A stretch of 50,586 bases of DNA, taken from the NCBI GenBank assembly GCA_947487175.1, contig CANKVM010000006.1, positions 1 to 50,586 of the forward strand. Reading direction: 5' to 3'. The notes beneath the pieces are model-generated. The model saw nothing but the letters and a program-made list of their open reading frames with translations. It was not told the DNA's origin and did no database searches. Positions 17,026 to 25,841 of this stretch are shown one piece after another. A program made the translations under genes and the position numbers. Positions within the stretch are counted from its first letter, which is position 1; the number at the start of each line of letters is the position of its first letter. This stretch comes from Flavobacteriales bacterium. Its GTDB lineage: Bacteria; Bacteroidota; Bacteroidia; NS11-12g; UBA955.

Positions 17026-18033
17026 TTAGAGAATTATCGTCTCTCCACGATTGATCAAGCTTTTCTGAGCAGCTTCGAGAATTGTAACCACATTTAAACC
17101 GCTATTTGCATTGCCCAATGGTGTTGTTTTTTCAGAAATCGACTTAACAAAATCTTCAGCTACACCCTTCAATGCTTCAATTTGAGGCAACTTTGGAATA
17201 TAAATATCGCCAAATCTGTAATCTATCAGCCATTTATGCATGTCTTCCGGAGTACTCACAGAAAAACCTGAATCGTAAATTTTAATTTTTTCAGTTGGCT
17301 CCACGTCATCATAAATAATCATCTTTTTTGTGCCCCCAATTAAGGTTTTCCTAATTTTTACAGGACTTATCCAACTCGATGTAATATGGGCAAATGTATC
17401 GTCGTCAAAAAACAAAGAAATATAAGCCAAGTTTTCAATTCCCATTTTTGTATGGGCAATTCCTGTTGCACTCACCGCAACTGGCTTCTTCCCTCCTGAT
17501 ATGTAATCAAAAATTGATAAATCATGTACTGCCAAATCCCAAATAACACTCCAATTTGGATTAAATAGCCCCAAATTAATTCGTGTACTATCGAAATATT
17601 GAAGTTGACCCAATTCCCCACTATCTATTACATTTTTGATTTTTTGAACGGCACCTGTATATAAAAATGTGTGATCAACCATCAAACTCAATCCCCTTGC
17701 ATCGGCAATTTCCATTAATTCCAAAACTTCAGCTCTGCTTGTTGCAAGTGGTTTCTCAACCATTACACTTTTGTTTTTAAGCAATGCTTTTTTTGCCAAA
17801 TCGTAGTGAGTATTAATAGGAGTAGCCAAAACCACCGCATCAATTTCTGGATTTTCAAAAATCTCATTTGCATCGTTGCAAAGATTAATTTTAGGGTATA
17901 GCTGATGGATTTTTTGCAATCTGTTGTTGTCGAAATCTGCTACTGAATGAACTTCAGCGCCATTTACCGATTGAAAATTTCTTACCAAATTTGGACCCCA
18001 ATAGCCCAAGCCAACAATTCCAACATTTATCAT
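17026..18033 (-). CDS. Gfo/Idh/MocA family NAD(P)-dependent oxidoreductase
   Basis: Cytoplasmic sugar or nucleotide-sugar dehydrogenase of 335 residues. The N-terminal Rossmann fold starts GIVGLGYWGPNLVRNF (residues 5-20), followed by the family EKPLA motif (MVEKPLATSRAEV, about residue 93). The GYWGPN form of the nucleotide loop is common in WlbA-like UDP-GlcNAc(A) 3-dehydrogenases involved in surface polysaccharides, so that is the best guess. The substrate remains unproven. It is divergent from a membrane glycosyltransferase-like gene at 18101, and together they may serve cell-surface glycan synthesis. Upstream DNA contains only an imperfect -7 box. Confidence 0.87.
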   Translation of the reverse strand: MINVGIVGLGYWGPNLVRNFQSVNGAEVHSVADFDNNRLQKIHQLYPKINLCNDANEIFENPEIDAVVLATPINTHYDLAKKALLKNKSVMVEKPLATSRAEVLELMEIADARGLSLMVDHTFLYTGAVQKIKNVIDSGELGQLQYFDSTRINLGLFNPNWSVIWDLAVHDLSIFDYISGGKKPVAVSATGIAHTKMGIENLAYISLFFDDDTFAHITSSWISPVKIRKTLIGGTKKMIIYDDVEPTEKIKIYDSGFSVSTPEDMHKWLIDYRFGDIYIPKLPQIEALKGVAEDFVKSISEKTTPLGNANSGLNVVTILEAAQKSLINRGETIIL

Positions 18034-18082
18034 AACTGTTCTGCAAATTAAAAAGATTAATCCTGAATTTGTGAAGATTTCT

Positions 18083-18090
18083 TATGTTTG
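18083..18090 (+). promoter_or_regulatory. Bacteroidota -7 element upstream of the GT-C/TPR protein gene
   Basis: TATGTTTG is an exact TAnnTTTG, 10 nt before the ATG at 18101. The alternative ATG at 18071 lies upstream of this box, so if the box is used translation must start at 18101. No good -33 TTG is seen. Confidence 0.45.
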
Positions 18091-18100
18091 TAATGAATTT

Positions 18101-20935
18101 ATGGCAAAAAAGACACAAAATACAGTTGAAATTAAAAATCCAACAGTAAAAAAGACAATTTCTTTGGGTTTCATTTCAGAAAGTCAGTCATTCAATACTG
18201 AATTAACTTCAAGCTACCAATACGTTTCATCCCATTCTGGAATTGAAATGTTGCATGACCTTAAAAATCAAACGTCTGATTGGTATTTAATAGCATATAA
18301 TCCATCTTGCTTAAAGGCCAACCAAACCAATAAGGCTCTCTCATTAGTCCCTCAAAATCCTAAAAATGGAAGTTATTGCGTTGCCACTACTTTCAAAAAG
18401 GGAAAAGCCTTGAAAGATTTATTGCTAGGAAGTAATGCGCAACACGATTTGGCATCCTTTATTTTGATGGATGCAGAAACGCTAAGCAGATTCATTGATC
18501 AAAATTACATTCCAAAAAGCCAGGCAGAATTGGCTTACGCAGTTGAAAAAACATGTTCTAAAGAATATGTGCTTCAATTGGATGCTCTAGAGTCGCCAAA
18601 AAGTAGTTGGAAAGCCGATTTAAATACCAAACATTCAAAAATTGCAAATTACTATTTTAAGTCATTTACCAATATTTCAAAACTCGCATTTGTGCTCGTT
18701 TCCCTTATCGGATTGTTTTTCTTGGTTGGAATGAGTAAAAAAGCAGGTATTTCTGGTGATGAATTTACACAATACGAATATTCAAAATTGACAGCCAATT
18801 ACTATTTAGATAAAATTGGACAGTCAATTCCTATTGATACAAATTTATTAAAGGGCCAAAAAATGAAGACTTTGGCATCTGTTTATCAAAACGAAGGTGT
18901 AAACACCGCAACTTTGGTAGACCCAGAAAAGTTAATGCACTTGTACGGATCTAGTTTTGATACATTTACCACCATTTTGGCACATTTCTTCGGAACCGAT
19001 GACATTATGGGATTCCGACATTTCTGGAACGCCATTTTTGGATTCTTTATCATTCTATACAGTTCATTGATTGTTCGCCGACTTACCAAAGGAAGCTGGT
19101 TCTGGGGTGCCGTTGCATTTGCCATTTTGATATTTACCCCTCGCCTTTTCGGTGAATCTTTGAACAATCCAAAGGATGTTCCTTTTGCTTTGGGTTATAT
19201 CATGTCGTTGTATTATGCTATTAAAGTATTCTCTAACTTCCCGAATTTCAGATGGTCTAGTATTTTGGGATTAATCGTTGGAACTGCTTTGGGCATTAGC
19301 ATTCGTATTGGGGGATTATTATCAATTGCCATTTTCATTATGTATGCCGGTTTGAAATTCATCGAAACAATTGGTCTTAGTAACTTCTTGAAATTAAAAT
19401 GGAATCAATTTGGCAAATGGATTATTTGGCTAGGTGGAATTTCATTGGGCAGTTACCTATTGGGTGTTTATGTTTGGCCATATGGATGGGATCAACCTTT
19501 TACCAATCCTTTCGTTGCATTGAAATCTTTCACAAATTATGCGGGCAGTATTCGTCAGCTTTTTGAGGGACATATGTTCGATTCAGATGTTTTACCTGCT
19601 TACTACTTAACAAAGTATGTATTCATTACTTTGCCTTTAGTGAGTTTGGTGGGATTTGTAATATTCATGATTACTACACTTATCAAACGCAAAGAATTCA
19701 CAATTGAAGAATTCTTAATCGTTTTTGCCGCTATTTTCCCAATTTTGTACATTTATATCAATCATTCTCAAGTGTATGGCGGTTTGCGTCAAGTATTGTT
19801 TACCATTCCATGTTTTGTGATGGTGGGTGTTTTGGGATATGCCAAGTTGCAAAAAATGATAAAAATAAAGTTGCCAGTTTCTGCAATTTTAGCGGTTTTG
19901 TTAACTGCCTTACCTGCTAAGTTTATTTTCGCAAATACCTCCCTCTCCTATATTTATTTCAATGAAACCATTGGAGGAACTAAGGGTGCATACGGTAAAT
20001 ATGAAATGGATTATTATTTGGCTGGTTTGCGTCAAAGTGCAGAATGGTTCTTAGAGAATGTAGCGAGAAAGAATCCCTCAAAAAAATACGAAGTATTGAC
20101 ATATGGAATGGATCAGGTGAAATACTACTGCAGAAACGACAAAAATGTGCATGTTGGATTTACGAGATTTGACGACCGTGGAAGTAAAAAATGGGATTAT
20201 GCTATTTTCTACAATGCTTACTTTGATAAGGATAGACTCGCATCTGGAGAATTCCCTCCAAAAGGAACCGTGTTTTCTCCAATGGTTGATGGAAAGCCAA
20301 TGGGCTGTGTGATTGAAAGACTTTCCTTAGATAATTTTGAGGGAATCAAAGCCATTGAAAAAGATACAAACTATAGATTTGGAATCGACAAATTACAGTC
20401 TTATTTGAAAGTTGATCCAATTTCTAGCGAAACCCAGTTTTATTTGGCAAATGGTTATGCAAATCTTGGAATGCTCGACTCTGCAATAATATGCGCTAAA
20501 AAGAGCATAGAATCTTATCCCGAATACAGCAAAGGATTGTTTTCATTGCATCAGTTTTATATGAACTTAAAAAAGTACGATGAAGCGGTAAAAGTAATGG
20601 ATCAATATTTGGATGCCCGTCCTCAAGATGCGGAAGGTTATATCATGAAAGCCCAATCGCAATTGATGAAGAAAGACAATTCTGTTATGACAACCATTAA
20701 CAGGGCGGTTGAATTAAGTCCTTTGGATTCTAGATCTTATATGTTGGGAGCTCAGTACTACCAAAGTATCAAAGACCAAGGAAATTTAGACAATTGGTAT
20801 AAAGCAGCCATGTTGCAACAGGCTAAAACCCAAGATGATCAACAAAACAGCATTACTGCCATCCGATTCATTTATGAAAGCATTACAGGAATGGGAGTTG
20901 AAGAATTCGACAAGAAATTCTTAAAAATGGAATAA
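18101..20935 (+). CDS. Large membrane glycosyltransferase-like protein (GT-C type) with C-terminal TPRs
   Basis: Protein of 944 residues counted from the ATG at 18101; a 10-residue longer version from 18071 is possible. Three parts are visible. Residues ~10-180 are soluble and faintly resemble a decayed GT2 glycosyltransferase (QTSDWYLIAYNPS, SKEYVLQLDALESP). Residues ~185-610 hold about ten to twelve transmembrane helices of a PMT/ArnT-like GT-C fold, with an acidic first loop (GISGDEFTQYEYSKL) typical of the catalytic Asp/Glu in GT-C enzymes. The C-terminal ~200 residues contain tetratricopeptide-like repeats (FYLANGYANLGMLDSAIICAKKSIESYPEYSKGLFSLHQFY). It probably transfers a sugar from a lipid-linked donor to an extracytoplasmic acceptor; donor and acceptor are unknown. 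It converges with the MBL gene 8 nt downstream. Confidence 0.78.
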   Translation: MAKKTQNTVEIKNPTVKKTISLGFISESQSFNTELTSSYQYVSSHSGIEMLHDLKNQTSDWYLIAYNPSCLKANQTNKALSLVPQNPKNGSYCVATTFKKGKALKDLLLGSNAQHDLASFILMDAETLSRFIDQNYIPKSQAELAYAVEKTCSKEYVLQLDALESPKSSWKADLNTKHSKIANYYFKSFTNISKLAFVLVSLIGLFFLVGMSKKAGISGDEFTQYEYSKLTANYYLDKIGQSIPIDTNLLKGQKMKTLASVYQNEGVNTATLVDPEKLMHLYGSSFDTFTTILAHFFGTDDIMGFRHFWNAIFGFFIILYSSLIVRRLTKGSWFWGAVAFAILIFTPRLFGESLNNPKDVPFALGYIMSLYYAIKVFSNFPNFRWSSILGLIVGTALGISIRIGGLLSIAIFIMYAGLKFIETIGLSNFLKLKWNQFGKWIIWLGGISLGSYLLGVYVWPYGWDQPFTNPFVALKSFTNYAGSIRQLFEGHMFDSDVLPAYYLTKYVFITLPLVSLVGFVIFMITTLIKRKEFTIEEFLIVFAAIFPILYIYINHSQVYGGLRQVLFTIPCFVMVGVLGYAKLQKMIKIKLPVSAILAVLLTALPAKFIFANTSLSYIYFNETIGGTKGAYGKYEMDYYLAGLRQSAEWFLENVARKNPSKKYEVLTYGMDQVKYYCRNDKNVHVGFTRFDDRGSKKWDYAIFYNAYFDKDRLASGEFPPKGTVFSPMVDGKPMGCVIERLSLDNFEGIKAIEKDTNYRFGIDKLQSYLKVDPISSETQFYLANGYANLGMLDSAIICAKKSIESYPEYSKGLFSLHQFYMNLKKYDEAVKVMDQYLDARPQDAEGYIMKAQSQLMKKDNSVMTTINRAVELSPLDSRSYMLGAQYYQSIKDQGNLDNWYKAAMLQQAKTQDDQQNSITAIRFIYESITGMGVEEFDKKFLKME

Positions 20936-20943
20936 TTAAATTA

Positions 20944-21792
20944 TTAACCTAATAAATTGGCCAATTCTCCATGCTCAGTAGCATAGAATTGGCCTTTTTC
21001 ATTTATGGCAATCTTTGAAGCTTCAACGCTTAAATCGTGCTCATAAAAAAATATCCAATTTTCTTTTACAGCCAAATCATTCACCCACTTACGTTCGGTC
21101 ATTGTAACAAGAGGTTGAATGTCGTAAGCCATTACATAATTGGCAGGAATATGCGCTGAAGAAGGGTACAAATCAGCGGCATAAAGTATTTTTTTGCCGT
21201 TATCTAGGTGAATCAAAGGAGCAATCATACCAATGGTATGTCCGTTAAAAACTTTGATTTCGATGCAATTGGCAAAGATTTCATTTTCGCTTAGAAAATT
21301 CAATTTGTTCGATGTTTCAAGCAATTCAAAATTCTCTTTCAAAAACGAAGCTTTTTCTCTCGGATTGGGATTGTTGGCATGATTCCAATGCGCTTCATTC
21401 AAATGATAGATGGCATTGGGAAAGGTTAACGCCAAAGAATTGTCTTGTAAACGCTCAATTGCGCCTCCACAGTGATCGAAGTGCAAGTGAGTCAATAAAA
21501 CATCTGTAATATCCTCTTTATTGAATCCTGCGGCCTTTAATGAGTTCAATAACGAATGATCGCCGTTTAACCAGTAATGCCCATAGAACTTTTCACTTTG
21601 TTTGTTTCCAATTCCAGTGTCAATTAATATCAATTTAGATTCTGTTTCAACCAGCAAGCAGCGCATAGCCCAATTGCACATGTTGTTTTCATCGGAGGGA
21701 TTTAATTTATTCCAAATGGTTTTTGGAACAACGCCAAACATGGCTCCCCCGTCTAACTTGAAATTACCGGTAGGAATAACGTGAACTTTCAT
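20944..21792 (-). CDS. MBL-fold metallo-hydrolase
   Basis: Zinc-dependent hydrolase of the metallo-beta-lactamase superfamily, 282 residues. The metal motif HxHxDH is present as LLTHLHFDHCGGAI (near residues 100-112), preceded by the ILIDTGIGNK strand. Further ligands are likely the His of NGHTIGMI and the Asp of LYAADLYPSS. The overall pattern resembles the lactonase/YtnP-like branch, but the substrate is not predictable. There is no signal peptide, so it is probably cytoplasmic. It is the last gene of the serS unit, starting 1 nt after the map stop. Confidence 0.88.
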   Translation of the reverse strand: MKVHVIPTGNFKLDGGAMFGVVPKTIWNKLNPSDENNMCNWAMRCLLVETESKLILIDTGIGNKQSEKFYGHYWLNGDHSLLNSLKAAGFNKEDITDVLLTHLHFDHCGGAIERLQDNSLALTFPNAIYHLNEAHWNHANNPNPREKASFLKENFELLETSNKLNFLSENEIFANCIEIKVFNGHTIGMIAPLIHLDNGKKILYAADLYPSSAHIPANYVMAYDIQPLVTMTERKWVNDLAVKENWIFFYEHDLSVEASKIAINEKGQFYATEHGELANLLG

Positions 21793-21793
21793 T

Positions 21794-22558
21794 TTAGAAA
21801 TCTCCGTAAACGTCTGTCAAAGCTTCACAACCGGTTTCAGTAATCAAAATGGTATGTTCAAACTGAGCACTTAGTTTGCCATCAATGGTGCGGGCTGTCC
21901 AACCATCTTTTCTGTCTATTTTACAACGGGCTTTTCCGGCGTTTATCATTGGCTCAATGGTAAATATCATTCCCGGTTTCAATTTAGGTCCAGTATTTTT
22001 ATCGGCAATATGCGATACATCTGGTTCCTCATGGAATTTAATACCAACCCCATGTCCACAAAATTCATAAACAACGCTGTAACCGTGTTTGTGGGCATGT
22101 TCAGCAATGTGGAAACCTATATTGTTTAATTGATTGCCTGGAAAGCACTGCTGCATTCCTATTTTCAAACATTCTTTGGTTACTTCAACCAACTTTTTTG
22201 CATATTCACTCGGCTCACCCACATAATACATTTTGCAAGTATCGCCAAAGTAACCGTTTAATATGGTGGTTACATCTATGTTTACAATATCTCCAAATTC
22301 TAAAACAGTTTCATTGGGTACACCATGACAAATTACATCGTTTACCGAAATACAGCATGAATGCTTGAACCCGCGATAACCTTTTGTTGCAGGAGTTGCA
22401 CCATGACTTCTTACAAATTCCTCACAATTCCTGTCAAGTTCAATTGTTTTTACACCTGGTTTAATGAATTGCTCCATGTATTTCAGCGTTTCGGCTGCCA
22501 AGTGAGAACTCTTTCTAATTCCCTCGATTTGTTCTGGGGTTTTAATATTGATAGCCAT
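21794..22558 (-). CDS. map: Type I methionine aminopeptidase
   Basis: Removes the initiator methionine from nascent proteins. At 254 residues the length is typical. All five metal ligands are identifiable: Asp95 (NIDVT), Asp106 (GDTCK), His169 (GHGVG), Glu202 (IEPMIN) and Glu234 (FEHT). The conserved CHGVPN stretch is near residues 77-82. It lies 7 nt after the cystathionine beta-synthase-like gene and 1 nt before the MBL gene, so it is very likely co-transcribed with both. Confidence 0.96.
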   Translation of the reverse strand: MAINIKTPEQIEGIRKSSHLAAETLKYMEQFIKPGVKTIELDRNCEEFVRSHGATPATKGYRGFKHSCCISVNDVICHGVPNETVLEFGDIVNIDVTTILNGYFGDTCKMYYVGEPSEYAKKLVEVTKECLKIGMQQCFPGNQLNNIGFHIAEHAHKHGYSVVYEFCGHGVGIKFHEEPDVSHIADKNTGPKLKPGMIFTIEPMINAGKARCKIDRKDGWTARTIDGKLSAQFEHTILITETGCEALTDVYGDF

Positions 22559-22565
22559 CTATTTA

Positions 22566-23936
22566 TTATTCGGCAATTGCCCTTATAACATCTTGTTTTG
22601 TAATGATATGCCAATTCCCTCCCATGTCCATCACTAACAAAGCACTATTTTGCTTATTGATCATTGACGATAGTTTTTCAATGCTTTCAGAAAAAGCAAC
22701 TATTGGATAAGGCGGTTGCATGATATTGATTACGGTGTTTTTCATTAATGAACTATTTTTCAATAATTCAGCATAAAAATGATTGTCTTCAATACTTCCA
22801 ACAAACGCACCACTTTGATTCATCACTGGAATTTGAGAGATGCCATACTTCTGCATTTTTTCAAATACCGTTTCGCACAAATCATCTTCGTGGCAATAAA
22901 CCAACGGATGATGCATGTGATTCTGAATCAAATCTAATGCCGACTTGGTAACATTTGCAGGCAAAAATCCCCTGTCTCTCATCCAATCTTCGTTGAACAT
23001 TTTACCCAAATAACGGGTTCCATGGTCATGGAAAATAACCACGACTACATCGCCAGCTTTGAATTCATTTTGCAACTGCATAATTCCAGCCATGGCACTA
23101 CCCGCGCTGTTTCCTGCAAAAATTCCTTCTTCCCTCGGAATGCGTCTTGTCATAACAGCGGCATCTTTGTCTGTAACTTTTTCAAATTTATCAATCAATG
23201 AAAAATCGACATTGGCTGGTAAAAAATCTTCACCTATTCCCTCCGTGATATATGGATAAATTTCGTTCTTATCGAATTCTCCGGTTTCTAGGTATTTTTT
23301 AAATACAGACCCGTAGGTATCAATTCCAAATACTTTGATATTCGGGTTTTTCTCCTTTAAATATTTGGCTGTACCAGAAATAGTTCCACCAGTTCCAACG
23401 CCAACAACCAAATGGGTAATTTCCCCATCTGTTTGATCCCAAATTTCAGGACCCGTTTGCTCGTAATGAGCTGTAGAATTGCTTAAATTGTCGTATTGAT
23501 TGGGCTTCCATGCATTTGGTATTTCAGCGGCCAATCTTGAACTTACAGAATAATAGCTGCGTGGATCTGTTGGTTCAACATCGGTAGGACAAACAATCAC
23601 CTCAGCGCCGAATGCTTTTAGTGCATCAACTTTTTCTTTGCTTTGTTTGTCTGTTGTGGTAAAAATACATTTGTATCCTTTTATTACCGCGGCAATAGCC
23701 AATCCCATTCCTGTGTTTCCACTGGTTCCTTCAATAATGGTTCCACCAGGTTTCAAAGCACCAGATTTCTCTGCATCTTCAATCATTTTCAAGGCCATTC
23801 TATCCTTGATAGAGTTTCCAGGATTTGTGGTTTCAACCTTAGCCAAAACCGTACAAGGCAAATCTTTGGTAATTTTATTAATTTTCACCAAAGGGGTGTT
23901 GCCAATTGTATGGAGAATATTCTCGAAATATTTCAT
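22566..23936 (-). CDS. PLP-dependent cystathionine beta-synthase / cysteine synthase-like enzyme with CBS pair
   Basis: Cytoplasmic beta-replacement enzyme of 456 residues. The fold-type II PLP domain covers about residues 1-325. It has the PLP lysine Lys44 in NPGNSIKDR, the substrate-binding loop GTSGNTGMG (residues 70-78), and the phosphate-binding glycine loop GVGTGGTISGTAKYL. A tandem CBS (Bateman) module follows at about residues 335-456 (MQKYGISQIPVM and MINKQNSALLVMD). This architecture matches cystathionine beta-synthase rather than plain O-acetylserine sulfhydrylase, though in bacteria the two activities overlap. The start overlaps the end of the DinB/YfiT-like gene by 4 nt, indicating co-translation. 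The combination points to thiol/sulfur amino-acid metabolism. Confidence 0.9.
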   Translation of the reverse strand: MKYFENILHTIGNTPLVKINKITKDLPCTVLAKVETTNPGNSIKDRMALKMIEDAEKSGALKPGGTIIEGTSGNTGMGLAIAAVIKGYKCIFTTTDKQSKEKVDALKAFGAEVIVCPTDVEPTDPRSYYSVSSRLAAEIPNAWKPNQYDNLSNSTAHYEQTGPEIWDQTDGEITHLVVGVGTGGTISGTAKYLKEKNPNIKVFGIDTYGSVFKKYLETGEFDKNEIYPYITEGIGEDFLPANVDFSLIDKFEKVTDKDAAVMTRRIPREEGIFAGNSAGSAMAGIMQLQNEFKAGDVVVVIFHDHGTRYLGKMFNEDWMRDRGFLPANVTKSALDLIQNHMHHPLVYCHEDDLCETVFEKMQKYGISQIPVMNQSGAFVGSIEDNHFYAELLKNSSLMKNTVINIMQPPYPIVAFSESIEKLSSMINKQNSALLVMDMGGNWHIITKQDVIRAIAE

Positions 23937-24463
23937 GAATTATTTTTTAATGCAAATTGAATTTGTGCCAAATGATGTGGACCATGCCAAGCGTATAATG
24001 CAATTAATTGACTCAAAGACAAATGTCTTTGATCACCTGTATGATAAACAGATTTAGCCAAATGTTCGGTAGGATTTTTAAGGCATTCGAGTAAAAACAA
24101 ACTCCAACGCTGATGAACTCCCAACAAAATCATAAAGCTCGCTTCATGATGAAACGAATAATCTATTTGTTCAGCCCATTTGTTTTCATCATAAGGATGA
24201 ATTTCAGTGGTGTCTTGAGAAACTACATGTTTGGTTCTGATAAATGCCATCATGTGCGAATCCGCCAAATGGTGAATTATTTCTCTAATTGTCCAAGATT
24301 CGTCTCTATATGTTTTATTTAAGTCTTCTTCGGTTAAAGAAGGCAAAATTTTAGCCAATTGATTTGGGAATTCTTTGATTGCAATTACGCTTTGCAATAA
24401 TTCTTCAATTGAAATATCTCTATCCCAATCAAAATTATCAGCAACATAAACAGGTTTGTCCAT
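23933..24463 (-). CDS. DinB/YfiT-family putative metal-dependent thiol transferase or hydrolase
   Basis: Four-helix-bundle protein of 176 residues from the ATG at 24463; a GTG immediately before it is an alternative start. The pattern of metal-binding histidines fits the YfiT/BstA branch of the DinB superfamily: HHLADSHM (about residue 65) and WHGPHHLAQI near the C-terminus. In Firmicutes this branch includes bacillithiol S-transferases, and some Bacteroidota members make related thiols. The specific reaction here is not provable from sequence. It starts directly after the serS stop and overlaps the next gene, so it sits inside an operon. Pairing with a cystathionine beta-synthase-like enzyme fits thiol metabolism. 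Confidence 0.82.
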   Translation of the reverse strand: MDKPVYVADNFDWDRDISIEELLQSVIAIKEFPNQLAKILPSLTEEDLNKTYRDESWTIREIIHHLADSHMMAFIRTKHVVSQDTTEIHPYDENKWAEQIDYSFHHEASFMILLGVHQRWSLFLLECLKNPTEHLAKSVYHTGDQRHLSLSQLIALYAWHGPHHLAQIQFALKNNS

Positions 24464-24466
24464 CAC

Positions 24467-25738
24467 TTAATTGATTAAATCAAATCCTGTGTACTTTCTA
24501 AGAACTTCTGGCACAATAATACCTTCAGGAGTTTGATTGGCTTCTAACAAGGCCGCTACAATTCTTGGTAAAGCCAAAGCACTACCGTTTAGGCTATGTG
24601 CAAGCTCTGTTTTTCCTTCCGCATTTTTATACCTGCATTTCAACCTGTTGGTTTGGAAAGTCTCAAAGTTGCTCACAGATGAACATTCAAGCCACATTTC
24701 TTGCGCTGGCGACCAAACTTCCATGTCGTATGTTTTGGCACTAGTGAATCCCATATCGCCACCACAAAGCAATAAAACACGGTAATGTAAACCTAATTTT
24801 TGCAATAAGCTTTGAACGTAGTTTTGCATATTTTCCAATACCTCATAAGAACTTTCTGGTTTCACAATTTGTACAATTTCAACTTTATCAAATTGATGCA
24901 ATCTGTTTAATCCTCGAACGTGGGCACCATAACTTCCTGCTTCTCTTCTAAAGCATGGTGTATAAGCACAGTTTTTAATTGGCAATTGAGATTCATTTAA
25001 CATTACATTTCTGTATATATTGGTCACCGGAACCTCTGCCGTAGGAATCAAATATAAATCGTCAATGGTAGAATGATACATTTGCCCTTCTTTATCGGGT
25101 AATTGACCTGTACCATAACCACTCTCTGAATTCACCATCAACGGTGGTTGAATTTCCATGTAACCTTGACTTCCTGCCTCATTTAAGAAGAACTGAATCA
25201 GGGCACGTTGAAAAATAGCACCTTTTCCTTTGTATACGGGAAATCCAGCACCTGTAATTTTAACACCCAATTCAAAATCGATGATGTCATATTTTGCAGC
25301 CAATTCCCAATGAGGCAATGCGCCTTCATATAAATTAACTTTATCGCCATAAATAGATGAAACAAAATTATCATTTGCATCTTTTCCTTTAGGCACAGAA
25401 ATATTTGGGGTATTTGGCAAGGTTACCAATAAATTCTTCAGTTCTGTTTCTTTTTCTTCAACTGTAATTTCGAGGGACTTTAGCTCTTCTTTCAAACGGA
25501 CCGATTCAATTCGAATTGATTCAGCTTCTTCCTTTTTACCTTCTTTGAATAAGGAACCAACCTGCGCCGACAACTGATTGCCAAGTGCTTGATTCTGTTC
25601 CATATTGGTTCTAGCCTGGCGAGCTTGCTCGTCGATGCTCAATATTTCGTTGATTGTAGCAGTTGCATCAAAGCCTCTAATTGCTAATCTAGAGATGATT
25701 TCATCTTTATTTTGTCGAATATTTGAGATTAATAACAT
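24467..25738 (-). CDS. serS: Serine--tRNA ligase
   Basis: Class II aminoacyl-tRNA synthetase, 423 residues. Residues ~30-110 form the long antiparallel coiled coil that clasps tRNA-Ser (EQARQARTNMEQNQALGNQL...). Class II motif 2 is CFRREAGSYGAHVRGLNRLHQF, and motif 3 is NGSALALPRIVAALLEANQ. The C-terminus (EGIIVPEVLRKYTGFD) is characteristic of SerRS. It is the first gene of a five-gene unit (serS, DinB-like, CBS-like, map, MBL). The upstream DNA has only a one-mismatch -7 box, CAATTTTG. Confidence 0.97.
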   Translation of the reverse strand: MLLISNIRQNKDEIISRLAIRGFDATATINEILSIDEQARQARTNMEQNQALGNQLSAQVGSLFKEGKKEEAESIRIESVRLKEELKSLEITVEEKETELKNLLVTLPNTPNISVPKGKDANDNFVSSIYGDKVNLYEGALPHWELAAKYDIIDFELGVKITGAGFPVYKGKGAIFQRALIQFFLNEAGSQGYMEIQPPLMVNSESGYGTGQLPDKEGQMYHSTIDDLYLIPTAEVPVTNIYRNVMLNESQLPIKNCAYTPCFRREAGSYGAHVRGLNRLHQFDKVEIVQIVKPESSYEVLENMQNYVQSLLQKLGLHYRVLLLCGGDMGFTSAKTYDMEVWSPAQEMWLECSSVSNFETFQTNRLKCRYKNAEGKTELAHSLNGSALALPRIVAALLEANQTPEGIIVPEVLRKYTGFDLIN

Positions 25739-25841
25739 AATTACTGCAAAATTGCCAAAAAAAATCGGTTGTTTTATGATTAATTCAATTGTTTTTTAAC
25801 AAACTTGCTTTAATAGCGATTAATTATCAAAAAATCATATA

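Noticed and set aside
18071-18100. Ten-residue longer start of the GT-C/TPR protein
   Set aside because: A -7 box lies between this ATG and the next one at 18101; not certain, but the later start is favoured.
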